Assembly (NCBI RefSeq): GCF_030160275.1
Contig: NZ_BSOA01000026.1
Span: 1-37,078, forward strand
Source of the DNA: Dyella flagellata
GTDB taxonomy: Bacteria; Pseudomonadota; Gammaproteobacteria; Xanthomonadales; Rhodanobacteraceae
Length of the DNA: 37,078 nt
Direction of reading: 5' to 3'
Part shown: piece by piece, positions 1 through 7,899 of the stretch
Position numbering within the stretch: position 1 is the first letter of the stretch
How the letters are laid out: each line of letters starts with the position of its first letter
Position numbers and translations under genes: made by a program
The notes under the pieces: model-generated
The model's database searches: none
Told to the model about the DNA's origin: nothing
What the model saw: only the letters and a program-made list of their open reading frames with translations

Positions 1-3000
1 TACGTGGTGGTGGTCACCGCATTGGCATCACCGCTTACCGCACTCAGCGCGGCGATCGCCGTAGCGACTTGGGCGGCCGTCGCGCCGGTGGGGTTGAGGG
101 AGGTACCGCTGTTGCTGCCGGTGGTGATGAGGGTGAGCTGGCCGGCGTAGGTGGTGGTGCTGACCTTTTCGCCGAAGGCGTCGTAGGTGTACGCGATGAC
201 GTTGCCCAGCGCATTGCGCGTCGTACCGCTCGGCTGGCCCTGGATGGTGTAAAGCACCTTGCCGTCGGCGTCGTAGTAAGTCCACGTGCTGTTGCCCAGC
301 GCATCCGTGGCTTCGACCTGCTGGCCGAGGGTGTTGTAAACGTACGAGGTCGTGGCAGTGGCGGCGTCGGTCGCCGTCAGCGTGTCGCCGAACGCATCGT
401 AGGTCGCACTGGTGGTGCGCGCACTGCCCTGCCCGCTGACTGGCGTGACCGTGGTGCTGAGCACCTGGCCGACGCTGTTATAGGTGTACGTGGTGACGGT
501 GCCATCCACGGCGGTGCGGCTGGTGACCTGGCCGTCACCGTTGGTGGTGACCGTGCTTTGTTCGTTGGTGGTGTTGCTGCCGAGCAAGGCCACCAACGCG
601 GTGACGCTCTCGCTACCGGTCAGCGCACCGAGTTGCGCACTGGTCAATGCGGTGGCGTAGCGCGTGGTCGTCGTGGTGTTGGTGGTTTCGTCGTAGGCGG
701 TCGTGGTGAGGTAACCGTCCGCGTCGATCGTCGCCACGACACGCCCGGCCCCGTCGTTGTAGGTACGGGTCGTTTGATCCTGCGCACTGGCGGTGAGATC
801 CGCCTGCACCGCGGCCAGCGTGGGCGTGCTACCCAGGCTGCTGAGCTGCGTGCTGGTCAATGCGGTGGCATAGGCTGTCTGCCGCACCACTTCACCCGCG
901 GCGTTGTACGTGGTGACCGTGACGTAGCCTTGCGCATCAATCGTCGCGGAGGCCCGACCGTCGGCATCGTAAACCGTCAGCGCGGTGCGATTGCTGGCGC
1001 TGGCGGTGAGATCGGCCTGCAAGGCCGCGAAGGTCGGGTGACTGCCCAGCGCCGTGCGTTGGGCCGCGGTCAGCGCTGTCGCGTACTGCGTGGTGGCGAG
1101 CACATGGCTGGCACCGTCGTACTGCAGGGTCGTGACATTGTTGGCCGGGTCGATCGTCGCCACCACTTGGCCTGCAGCGTTATAAAGCGTGGTGGTGGTG
1201 CGGTCGTTAGAGGTGCTCGCCGGTACCGGCAGGCTGGTCGGATAGCTGCTGGTGAGCGCGCCACCGCTGGTCCAGGTCGATGTCACGACCGGGGTGGCGT
1301 ACTGCGTCGTTTGGATCCGCTGCCCAGCGGCATCGTAGGTGTAGGCCGTAACATGGCCATCGCCATCGATGGTGCCGCTCACCCGGCCATCGGCATCGTA
1401 GAAGGTATAGCTGACGTTACCGGCCGCATCGATCGCGGCGATGGCTTGGCCCGCGGCGTTGTACAGGTAACTGGTCACCCGGCTGGTCTGGCCGCTGGCC
1501 GACGACGTGCTGCTGAGCAGTTGACCTGCGCTGTTGCGTACCTGGGTGGTGGTCAGGCCATTGGCCTGGGTGATGGCGATCGTGTTGGCGCTGTCGGTAT
1601 ACACGTAGCTGGTGACGTTGCCGAGCGGATCGGTCTTGCTGAGCATCCGCCCCAGGCCGTCGTAGGCATAGGTGGTGGTCTGCAGGGTGCTGCGGTTGGC
1701 GCCGGTTTCGGTGCTGGTATGCAGCAAGTGTCCTTGCGCGTCGTATGTCGTGGTGGTGATCACCGTGCCGTGAGTGACCACGCCATTGCCACTGCTATCG
1801 ACGGTGTCGTACTGGGTTTGCGTGGCGAGCTGACCGCGCACGTCGTAGACGTAGTCGGTGCGCGTGTTTTGGCTGAGCGTGCTTTGTACGGCGGTGCTCT
1901 GTACCCAGGCTTGCAGTTGGGCCAGCGTGGGCGGGTTGCTGGGGCTGTTGCCGCTCGTGCTGTAGGTCGCGCCCAGGTAGTGGCGCGTGGTGGTCAGTTC
2001 GCTGAGGCCGTTGACCGTGGTGTAGTCGTGCTCGGTGACGGCACTCAGCGCATCGACGGTATAGGCCAGCTGGTGGGTGGCGGTGTAGACGTAATACGTC
2101 GTCTCGGCACCGCTCGGCGCCACATACCCGCTCTGCCCCACCTGCCCTTGCGCCGGCACGGTGTAGGTGGTCTTGCTGGTGACCTGGTCAGCAGCGTTAT
2201 ACGCGTAGCTGACGGTATTGCCGGCCCCGTCTTCCACGCTCAACAGGTTGCCGTTGGCGTCGTAGCTATAAGTCGTGACGGCACCGTTCGGGTCGGTGCT
2301 CGTCAGCAGGTTGCCGTTGGCGTCGTAGGTGTAGGTGGTGGTCGGCGACGCGCCGTTCACCGTCGGCGCGATGACGCTGGTGAGCTGGCCCTGGGCGTTG
2401 GTCTGATACGTCGTGACGTGGCCCAGACCATCGGTGACGGTGGTGCTGTTGGTGGCATAGCTCAGGGTGATCGTCTGCGCCGCCGCACCGCTGCCGGTGG
2501 TGACGGTCTGCACCCGATTGCTGGCATCGTAGGTGTAGCTGACGGTGGTGCCGTCACTTTGCGTGACCGAGGCAACCAGGTCGGTGGTGCCCTGATAGGT
2601 ATAGGTGGTGCTATAGCTGGCGGTGGTGGTGTCGGTGTCCGAGCCCAGCGTGGTGGTGACCGTGCTGAGGCGACCCTGGGTGTCGTAGCCATACGTGACG
2701 GCCTGGCGCGTCACGGCCGTGGTCTGGCCGGGCGGGATCTCCTGGATCGACAGGCTGATCAGCTGATTCGTGGTGTTGTAGCCGAACAGCACCGTGTCGC
2801 CGTCGCCGGCGGTGATCTGACTGAGCAAACCGTTGCTGTAGCTGAAGCTGTAACTCGCACCACTCGACGTATCAGTCAGCGCGGTGAGCTGGCCGGTAGC
2901 GTTGTAGGTTTCCTGGGTCTGCGCGGCGGCGGCGGTCCAGGTCCAGGTGGACGAGGTGGCGTTCCAGCTCAGCGTATCGACCGCGCCGCTTTGGGCGGTG

Positions 3001-3371
3001 CTGACGTAGACGCCCAGGGTGGCGTTATAGGTGTAGACGACGCTGGCATCGTCATCGCCGGTGCGGGTGATCGTGCTGCCGGCGGTATTGAGCGTGCCGG
3101 TGAGGCCGTTCACGTGGCGGCTGAAACCGTAGCTCCAACCGTTGCTGCTCAACTGGCCCAGGCTGTTGTAGGTGCGCAGCACGTTGAGCGGCAGGCCGTC
3201 GAACAACACGCCTTCGTCGGCGCTTTGCAGGACCAGGTTGCCGGTGGTGGTGTTGACGTAGCTGCTGTTGCCGGCCTGGCCCAGCGAGGGTGCGCCTCCT
3301 TGCGATTGGCCCAGTTGCGTCAGCGAGGTATTGCCAAGGCCCAGGCCATTGCCCGCGATCACTGCGACCAT
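1..3371 (-). CDS. Rhs/YD-repeat protein, N-terminal part (runs off left edge)
   Basis: The reverse frame from ATG 3371 stays consistent wherever I checked it down to the window edge: 1123 codons, with no C-terminus present. It starts MVAVIAGNGLGLGNTSL, then NSSYVNTTTGNLVL and LPLNVLRTYNSLGQ, as in the N-terminal part of Rhs proteins. At least 15 YD-type motifs follow (for example YGYDTQGR near 2690, SYTYDASNRV near 2520, AYTYDAFG near 180). A GGGAGC ribosome site lies 6 nt before the ATG. Rhs proteins fold a beta-cage around a C-terminal toxin and are exported by type VI or other routes. The toxin tip, the PxxxxDPxGL cleavage site and any immunity gene would lie left of base 1, so toxin type cannot be stated. 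No signal peptide is apparent. The equally long open frame on the plus strand is an antisense artefact of repetitive GC-rich coding. Confidence 0.9.
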   Translation of the reverse strand, partial: MVAVIAGNGLGLGNTSLTQLGQSQGGAPSLGQAGNSSYVNTTTGNLVLQSADEGVLFDGLPLNVLRTYNSLGQLSSNGWSYGFSRHVNGLTGTLNTAGSTITRTGDDDASVVYTYNATLGVYVSTAQSGAVDTLSWNATSSTWTWTAAAAQTQETYNATGQLTALTDTSSGASYSFSYSNGLLSQITAGDGDTVLFGYNTTNQLISLSIQEIPPGQTTAVTRQAVTYGYDTQGRLSTVTTTLGSDTDTTTASYSTTYTYQGTTDLVASVTQSDGTTVSYTYDASNRVQTVTTGSGAAAQTITLSYATNSTTVTDGLGHVTTYQTNAQGQLTSVIAPTVNGASPTTTYTYDANGNLLTSTDPNGAVTTYSYDANGNLLSVEDGAGNTVSYAYNAADQVTSKTTYTVPAQGQVGQSGYVAPSGAETTYYVYTATHQLAYTVDALSAVTEHDYTTVNGLSELTTTRHYLGATYSTSGNSPSNPPTLAQLQAWVQSTAVQSTLSQNTRTDYVYDVRGQLATQTQYDTVDSSGNGVVTHGTVITTTTYDAQGHLLHTSTETGANRSTLQTTTYAYDGLGRMLSKTDPLGNVTSYVYTDSANTIAITQANGLTTTQVRNSAGQLLSSTSSASGQTSRVTSYLYNAAGQAIAAIDAAGNVSYTFYDADGRVSGTIDGDGHVTAYTYDAAGQRIQTTQYATPVVTSTWTSGGALTSSYPTSLPVPASTSNDRTTTTLYNAAGQVVATIDPANNVTTLQYDGASHVLATTQYATALTAAQRTALGSHPTFAALQADLTASASNRTALTVYDADGRASATIDAQGYVTVTTYNAAGEVVRQTAYATALTSTQLSSLGSTPTLAAVQADLTASAQDQTTRTYNDGAGRVVATIDADGYLTTTAYDETTNTTTTTRYATALTSAQLGALTGSESVTALVALLGSNTTNEQSTVTTNGDGQVTSRTAVDGTVTTYTYNSVGQVLSTTVTPVSGQGSARTTSATYDAFGDTLTATDAATATTSYVYNTLGQQVEATDALGNSTWTYYDADGKVLYTIQGQPSGTTRNALGNVIAYTYDAFGEKVSTTTYAGQLTLITTGSNSGTSLNPTGATAAQVATAIAALSAVSGDANAVTTTT

Positions 3372-3525
3372 CGTGTTGCTCCCAAAGTCATCCAGCGGCC
3401 GCCACCGCGGCGACCATCATCGGGAGTACTAATCTGGGATTTAGCGGGAAAGTTTAGAGCGGGAAACCATGACTTATGGCATAGGTGCACGCAAGTTTCG
3501 CGACAGGTAGCGACTCCCCGATGCA

Positions 3526-3600
3526 GCTTGTGGGATGGCCATCCCAGCATCGGTTGTGCGGCAGGCATGGCAAGCTGGGATTGCCATCCCAGCCTACTTA
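3526..3600. repeat. REP pair, partly degraded (GTAG/SMAG-like family)
   Basis: Two palindromes separated by about 27 bp: TGGGATGGCCATCCCA at 3531-3546 and GCTGGGAT-TGCC-ATCCCAGC at 3574-3593. The second is followed by CTAC, the complement of the GTAG head seen in the other copies. The outer GTAG of the left half is lost. The core is shared with the elements at 12575, 13241, 13906, 19688, 25696 and 36694. Confidence 0.8.
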
Positions 3601-3621
3601 CGTCGGGGCGACTGACCATCC

Positions 3622-3690
3622 CCGCGTCGAGGATCGACCACAGATGGATGGTCCCGACTAGAAGAACCGCTGCACGCAGCCCCGCACTGC
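3622..3690 (-). pseudogene. Remnant of the 3' end of the 69-aa membrane protein gene
   Basis: About 70 bp resemble the 3' part of the intact gene at 5992-6201, with a near-identical core (GCGTCGAGGATCGACCACAG) and roughly 75-80% match beyond it, by eye. Read on the minus strand it gives IHLWSILDAGM against IHLWSILDAAM in the intact protein. No start codon, ribosome site or first half of the gene is present. It is best read as a decayed duplicate, or as a trace of an intact paralogue once next to the Rhs gene. Confidence 0.6.
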
Positions 3691-3729
3691 CAACGGGGGA
3701 GCAATGGTCAGGAGTGCTTTTGTTGAGGC

Positions 3730-3850
3730 AAATCAGCCCATTTGGGCTGATTTGGGCTGATTTGGGCTGATTTGGGCTGATTTGGGCTGATTTGGGCTGA
3801 TTTGGGCTGATTTGGGCTGATTTGGGCTGATTTGGGCTGATTTGGGCTAA
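3730..3850. repeat. 10-bp tandem repeat array (VNTR), unit TTTGGGCTGA
   Basis: Ten perfect head-to-tail copies of TTTGGGCTGA occupy 3741-3840. An eleventh copy, TTTGGGCTAA (one mismatch), is at 3841-3850. An inverted copy, AAATCAGCCCA, lies at 3730-3740, so the left end can fold back on the first repeats. Perfect identity of the copies indicates recent or ongoing slippage. The unit is close to one DNA helical turn. There are no unique spacers, so it is not a CRISPR array. Confidence 0.95.
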
Positions 3851-3867
3851 TATCACCTCGCCTTCCC

Positions 3868-3873
3868 TATAAG
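3868..3873 (+). promoter_or_regulatory. Candidate -10 box of the Fic gene
   Basis: TATAAG ends 9 nt before the ATG, which would give a leaderless or nearly leaderless mRNA. This agrees with the absence of a ribosome site there. With 17-bp spacing the -35 hexamer would fall in the last repeat unit of the array (3845-3850), which has no recognisable -35 sequence. The call rests on one hexamer. Confidence 0.35.
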
Positions 3874-3882
3874 CCCTGCTTT

Positions 3883-5223
3883 ATGAATGACAGTCCTGAT
3901 GCTCTGTTGAATGCGCTTCAGAAGCTGATCGCCAGGGGGGAAGCGGCGACCTCCAGTGCGCTTGCGGCCGAAGCCGGCATGAGCTGGACCACCGCAAAAC
4001 GCCATCTGGATCAACTTGTCCTTTCGGGGCTGATCGTACGCGAGGGCAAGGCCAGAGCGACTCGTTATCGGCTCGCCGCCCCAGCGCAGGCGCAGCAGGT
4101 CGCATTGGGGGAGCCGGGCGTCAGTTTTGACTGGTCCGATGCCAGCCGCGCTTTGTGGGAAAAGTTGAATCGACCGCTTCCTATTCGCGAGATCGTTACC
4201 TACCGGCGCGACTTCGTAGATCGTTACATCCCTAACGAGTCATCGCTGCTGCCCAGAGCTGTCGCGATAGCGCTCGCCAACGAGGGGCGCATGCATGAGC
4301 AACAGCCGGCCGGCACCTATGCACGCAAGGTTTTGGAACCCCTGTTGATCGATCTTTCATGGTCATCGTCGCGACTGGAAGGAAATCGCTATTCGCTGCT
4401 CGAAACCAGGGAACTGTTCCAGAGCGGCGCCACCGACGGTGACCGCGACGCCGTAATGCTGCTCAATCACAAAGCCGCCATCGAGTTTCTTGTGGATGCC
4501 GTGCCGCAATATGGGCTCTCCAGTGCATTGTTGCGCAACCTGCATGCCACGCTGATGAGGGATCTGCTCGCCGATACCGAAGCGCTGGGCACGGTCCGCC
4601 GCAAACTGGTCAATATCTCGGATACGACGTACGTGCCGAGCCAGGTTCCTTCGGTACTGGAAGAAATGCTGGAACTCATCATCAACAAGGCGCAACTGAT
4701 CAAGAATCCGGTGGAGTCGGCCTTCTTTCTATGGGTGAATCTCGCCTACCTTCAGCCTTTCGAGGATGGTAACAAGCGCACGAGCCGATTAGCCGCCAAT
4801 GTGCCGCTGATGCTGTACAACTGCGCGCCTTTGTCCTTTCTGGACGTGAATATGCTGGATTACGCGCAAGCCATGATCGGCGTCTATGAATTTACGGATA
4901 CCTCGTTAGCAGCTGATCTGTTTGCCTGGGCGTACCGGCGTTCAATCCAAAAATATGCGGTGGTACTGGAGGCAACCAATCGACCCGATCCCGTGCGCCT
5001 GCGCTTTCGGGAGCATCTCAATGAAGCGATCCGACGCATCGTCATTGATCGGGTTGCTGCGGCCGGCGCGATGGCATTATTGCAGCTCACGCCGGAAGAG
5101 CTAGCGCAATTTCAGCCACTACTTCGTTCTGAACTGCAGCTGCTCGATGTCCATAACTGTGCGCGCTACCGATTGAGCTTGTCGGCCACCCAGGCGTGGG
5201 TCGCTGCCGGACGGCCGCATTAG
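3883..5223 (+). CDS. HTH-Fic family protein with His-to-Gln change in the Fic motif
   Basis: This is a 446-aa protein. Residues about 5-65 look like a winged helix-turn-helix (SALAAEAGMSWTTAKRHLDQ). The centre is a Fic domain. Fic enzymes move AMP or another phosphate-linked group from a nucleotide to a target hydroxyl, using the His of HPFxxGNxR. Here the motif reads Q291-PFEDGNKRTSR, so the anion-binding FxxGNxR part is intact but the catalytic base is Gln. An N-terminal inhibitory motif of the class II type, S162-SRLEGN, is present. I recall from memory a related group with a similar Q-containing motif, so this may be a subfamily trait rather than damage. The gene is divergent from the Rhs gene, with a tandem repeat array directly upstream. 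The target is unknown. It could be a regulator, an inactive Fic or a non-AMPylating enzyme. Confidence 0.9.
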   Translation: MNDSPDALLNALQKLIARGEAATSSALAAEAGMSWTTAKRHLDQLVLSGLIVREGKARATRYRLAAPAQAQQVALGEPGVSFDWSDASRALWEKLNRPLPIREIVTYRRDFVDRYIPNESSLLPRAVAIALANEGRMHEQQPAGTYARKVLEPLLIDLSWSSSRLEGNRYSLLETRELFQSGATDGDRDAVMLLNHKAAIEFLVDAVPQYGLSSALLRNLHATLMRDLLADTEALGTVRRKLVNISDTTYVPSQVPSVLEEMLELIINKAQLIKNPVESAFFLWVNLAYLQPFEDGNKRTSRLAANVPLMLYNCAPLSFLDVNMLDYAQAMIGVYEFTDTSLAADLFAWAYRRSIQKYAVVLEATNRPDPVRLRFREHLNEAIRRIVIDRVAAAGAMALLQLTPEELAQFQPLLRSELQLLDVHNCARYRLSLSATQAWVAAGRPH

Positions 5224-5256
5224 TAGCAATAAAGCCATCACTTTTGCAGTTGAAGC

Positions 5257-5982
5257 CTAAATTTTTCCTGCTGGCGAAGGTGCGCGCGCCAAGGCCCATA
5301 CATCCACCCGCGCGATCCCAGCGTGCTTGAGGATGCGCGTGCATTCGGACAGCGTAGCACCCGTCGTGAAAACATCATCGAGCACGGCGACGTGATCAGG
5401 CAGCCTTGCCGAAGCGAGCAACGCAAATGCTTCGCGCAAATTGCGGCGACGCTCGACGGCATCCAGCCCCGTCTGCGCATCGGTATGTCGCACCCGTCGC
5501 AATACATCGTGTCGGCAAGCAATACCAAGCGCACGCGCAAGAGGCTTGGCCAATTCAAAAGCTTGGTTGTAGCCGCGCTCGCGTAGCCGGCGCCGATGTA
5601 GCGGCACCGGAACGATCAACTGCGGTAGATCCAATGTATGCACTTGCCGCTGCCACATCGTCGCAAGCACCCGGCCCGCGGCCAGATCGCCATTGAACTT
5701 GAAGCGCGTCTCCAGTCGATCCAGTGGCCACGCATAGCGGAACGGCGCCCAAGCCGCGTCCCACGGTGGCGGCTTGCGTTGGCAACGTCCACATAAAGGT
5801 GCAGAGATCGGCAATGGCAACGCACAGCGTTGGCAGCAATGCGTGTTGCGCGGCATTTCGGCTGCGCAGTCGGCGCACAGATCCATGCCAACGGCGCCGG
5901 CATCGCCACACAACAGGCAACGCCATGGCAGCAGCCATTGATGCAGAACTGAAAGCCAGCGGATCGGCGCGTCCATGCGCAT
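5257..5982 (-). CDS. comF: ComF family phosphoribosyltransferase-like protein
   Basis: 241 aa. The N-terminal third has paired cysteines typical of the ComF zinc ribbon (CLLCG, CADC, CCQRC, CGRC). The C-terminal part is a type I phosphoribosyltransferase fold with the PRPP loop VLDDVFTTGATL. ComF family members are needed for DNA uptake during natural transformation in several bacteria. In Xanthomonadales the gene commonly lies next to the biotin genes, as here. ATG 5982 follows the preceding gene by 9 nt and has no strong ribosome site, suggesting translational coupling. An ATG two codons later (5976) is an equally good start. It ends 33 bp from the convergent Fic gene. Confidence 0.9.
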   Translation of the reverse strand: MRMDAPIRWLSVLHQWLLPWRCLLCGDAGAVGMDLCADCAAEMPRNTHCCQRCALPLPISAPLCGRCQRKPPPWDAAWAPFRYAWPLDRLETRFKFNGDLAAGRVLATMWQRQVHTLDLPQLIVPVPLHRRRLRERGYNQAFELAKPLARALGIACRHDVLRRVRHTDAQTGLDAVERRRNLREAFALLASARLPDHVAVLDDVFTTGATLSECTRILKHAGIARVDVWALARAPSPAGKI

Positions 5983-5991
5983 GCGTTTCGG

Positions 5992-6201
5992 TCAGTTGTT
6001 TGGCCGGAACATCGCCGCGTCGAGGATCGACCACAGGTGGATGATCCAGCCCAGCCAGAAGACCCACAGCACGCCGGCCAGCACGAACATCAGCACGGCC
6101 TTCAGGAAGCGCCCCTGCACCAGCTGGCCCAGTCCTGGAATGAACAGGCTGCAGATGGCGGCAAGCACATTTCCGGCACTGCCCTGACCCGCTGCACTCA
6201 T
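5992..6201 (-). CDS. Small membrane protein with IPGLGQLVQGR motif
   Basis: 69 aa. A GAAGGA ribosome site sits about 6 nt before ATG 6201. The protein has two hydrophobic segments (about residues 11-25 and 34-56). The first carries IPGLGQLVQGRFLKA, a motif found in many short TM2-like inner-membrane proteins. The C-terminus is IHLWSILDAAMFRPNN. Function is unknown. It lies 9 nt upstream of comF and probably shares its transcript. A decayed copy of its 3' end is at 3622-3690, showing that this gene has been duplicated in the genome. Confidence 0.8.
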   Translation of the reverse strand: MSAAGQGSAGNVLAAICSLFIPGLGQLVQGRFLKAVLMFVLAGVLWVFWLGWIIHLWSILDAAMFRPNN

Positions 6202-6449
6202 GGCGATTCCTTCGATGGATGGTTCGCGCATGGTAGAGGCAGGGCCGGCGTCGCGTAAATTCTTGAGAATCCGCAGCCGCCAACTTTCATTAAGGGTGCT
6301 TTCCATCTCCCCGGGGCCTGCTTGGGCCCGGTCGCTATCGCGTTCACAAACTCGTTGATAGATGGCCTTTACACATAGATGACTTGTGCAAAAATGAGAG
6401 CCATCCAGACTGTCCCCAGTCGCACTGAGCGACCTTGCGGAGACGACCC
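6202..6449. other. Divergent intergenic region
   Basis: This 248-bp spacer drives the membrane-protein/comF unit leftward and the secreted-protein/regulator unit rightward. A TTTACA at 6367-6372 could be a plus-strand -35, but the matching -10 is poor. Short inverted repeats (GTCGC-ACTGA-GCGAC near 6418) lie just before the plus-strand gene and might be operator half-sites. Nothing here is a firm call. Confidence 0.4.
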
Positions 6450-7103
6450 ATGAAGATCCGAAACATTTTGTTTGTACTGGCCGGCACGAGCCTGGCCGGC
6501 GTTGGCTTTGTCCAAGCCGCCCCGGCCGCGCACGAGATGGCGATGGCCACACAGGACGCCCCCGCCCCTGCGCCGAAGCTGCAGGCAGCCATGCGGCAGC
6601 TATGGCATGGGCACGTGGTGGCCACGCGTGACTATGGCTTGGCCGTGCACGCCCACAACAGCGCCAAGGCCAAGGCTGCGGCCGATGCGGTAGTTGCCAA
6701 TGCCAAGCAGATCGCGGCTGCGGTAGGTAGCTTCTATGGCAAGACCGCTGGCGATCAGACGCTGCAATTGCTCGCTGGTCACTGGGGTGGCGTCAAGGCG
6801 CTCACCGACGCCAGCGCTGCCGGTGATACCGCTGGCGAGCAGAAGGCCATGGCCGATCTCAACACCAATGTCACCGCCATCGCCAAGTTCTTCTCCAGCG
6901 CCAACCCCAACCTGCCTGAGAGCGCGCTGCAAAACCTGTTCGCCATCCACGTGGCTCACCATGCCGCGCAGATCAAGCAGATCATGAGCGGCGACAGCAA
7001 GGGCGAGCAGGCTACCTGGACCGAGATGCAGGCGCACATGAACACGATTGCCGATGCCTTCGCCGGCGGTATCGCCAAGCAATTCCCAGACAAGGCCCAC
7101 TGA
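6450..7103 (+). CDS. Secreted helical protein of unknown function
   Basis: 217 aa. ATG 6450 has a GGAG ribosome site 7 nt upstream. An in-frame ATG 5 codons earlier would spoil the signal peptide. Residues 1-23 are a signal peptide (cleavage probably after VQA), followed by a Pro/Ala-rich linker and a mostly helical domain. Notable segments are W52-HGHVVATRDYGLAVHAHN, FYGKTAGDQTLQLLAGHW and FAIHVAHHAAQIKQIM. The spaced His, Trp and FYG pattern resembles a widespread uncharacterised bacterial helical family, by my recollection. A metal- or haem-binding role is possible from the His content but not shown. The stop is 3 nt before the next gene, a Cys-containing regulator, so the two are almost certainly co-transcribed. 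Confidence 0.75.
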   Translation: MKIRNILFVLAGTSLAGVGFVQAAPAAHEMAMATQDAPAPAPKLQAAMRQLWHGHVVATRDYGLAVHAHNSAKAKAAADAVVANAKQIAAAVGSFYGKTAGDQTLQLLAGHWGGVKALTDASAAGDTAGEQKAMADLNTNVTAIAKFFSSANPNLPESALQNLFAIHVAHHAAQIKQIMSGDSKGEQATWTEMQAHMNTIADAFAGGIAKQFPDKAH

Positions 7104-7106
7104 ACG

Positions 7107-7769
7107 ATGTCGGCGCTCAGGCAGCTCGGAACCACGCAGCAGCGCCTATTGCGGCAACTGCTGATGGCGAACGAGGGCGGCACAGTGGAGTCGCTGTGCG
7201 AGCAACTGCGTATCAGCCATAACGCTGTACGTCAGCACCTGAGCGCCTTGATCGCGCGCCAATACGTGGAGCGCACGCAATCCAGGCCAAGCGGAGGACG
7301 GCCTACGGCGTGCTACCGGCTTACCGAGTCGGGGCACGCCCTGTTTCCACGCAATTACGGCACCATCGCTGTCGCGTTGTTGGCCCAGATGCATGAGCAG
7401 CTGGGCGACTCCGCCACAGAAAGCATGTTGCGCGAACTTGGCCACCGCCTGGGCAGCCAGGAAGTTGCTCCGCCGCCTGGCACGCCCACCAAGGAAATAG
7501 TGGATGGCCTCGCGCAGAAGCTCGACGCACTCGGTTACGAGGCCACTGCCGCGCGACACGGCGAGGAGTGGCAGATCGAGGCGTTCAATTGCGTGTTCCA
7601 TGCCCTGGCCAAGCAATATCCGCAGGTATGCAAGTTCGACCTGGCGTACATGGAGGCGGCCGGCGGCCGGCGCATCCACCATATGGAATGCATCGTGCGC
7701 GGTGGGCATGTGTGCCGCTTTCGGTTAGGTGCACTGCGGCGGGAAAAAGGGGGCGACGAAGAGGAATGA
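7107..7769 (+). CDS. Winged-helix regulator with four-Cys C-terminal domain (COG2345 type)
   Basis: 220 aa. The N-terminal winged helix (residues about 10-75) reads QQRLLRQLL..., ISHNAVRQHLSALIARQYVER. The C-terminal domain carries C162-VFHALAKQYPQV-C175, then C195-IVRGGHV-C203. This layout matches the COG2345/SufR-like group of the ArsR superfamily, whose C-terminal cysteines can hold an Fe-S cluster or metal. No ligand is proven here. It starts 3 nt after the secreted-protein stop with no clear ribosome site, so translation is probably coupled. A local role is likely, controlling its own two-gene unit or sensing redox or iron state. The next gene, bioB, needs Fe-S clusters, but a regulatory link to it is only a guess. 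Confidence 0.85.
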   Translation: MSALRQLGTTQQRLLRQLLMANEGGTVESLCEQLRISHNAVRQHLSALIARQYVERTQSRPSGGRPTACYRLTESGHALFPRNYGTIAVALLAQMHEQLGDSATESMLRELGHRLGSQEVAPPPGTPTKEIVDGLAQKLDALGYEATAARHGEEWQIEAFNCVFHALAKQYPQVCKFDLAYMEAAGGRRIHHMECIVRGGHVCRFRLGALRREKGGDEEE

Positions 7770-7844
7770 GGGCGGCTGCGGTCGCGTCTTGCCCGGCGCC
7801 CGGCCAGGGCACCCCTCCCGTCAACCATTCGGCCACGCATTGAG

Positions 7845-7873
7845 TTGACAGCCTCCGGGGCGGCTCCCACACT
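7845..7873 (+). promoter_or_regulatory. Candidate bioB promoter
   Basis: A perfect -35 TTGACA (7845-7850) is followed after 17 bp by CACACT (7868-7873), a weak -10 matching 3 of 6 positions. It lies 27 bp before the bioB ATG. No BirA-type operator palindrome is visible. Confidence 0.4.
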
Positions 7874-7899
7874 GTGCGCCGATTTCCGGGAGCGCCTCC

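Larger units (their letters stand above)
3372..3882. other. Intergenic region between Rhs gene and Fic gene
   Basis: This 511-bp divergent spacer contains, left to right, the Rhs ribosome site, a REP pair (3526-3600), a gene-tail remnant (3622-3690), a 10-bp tandem array (3730-3850) and a -10-like box just before the Fic start. A minus-strand open frame across it encodes repeats of the array and the remnant. It has no ribosome site or family resemblance, so I do not treat it as a gene. Confidence 0.8.

Noticed and set aside
69-3770. 1233-codon open frame on the plus strand
   Set aside because: It is antisense to the Rhs gene. Its low-complexity Gly/Val/Arg pattern follows from the complement of YD repeats in GC-rich DNA, and it has no family features.
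3741-3850. CRISPR-like repeats
   Set aside because: Units are 10 bp, directly adjacent, and have no spacers. No cas genes.
3359-3856. 165-codon minus-strand frame encoding PNQPKSAQIS-type repeats
   Set aside because: The peptide repeat is the translated 10-bp array, followed by the gene remnant and REP. No ribosome site, and the array length is not a multiple of 3, so copy changes would break it.
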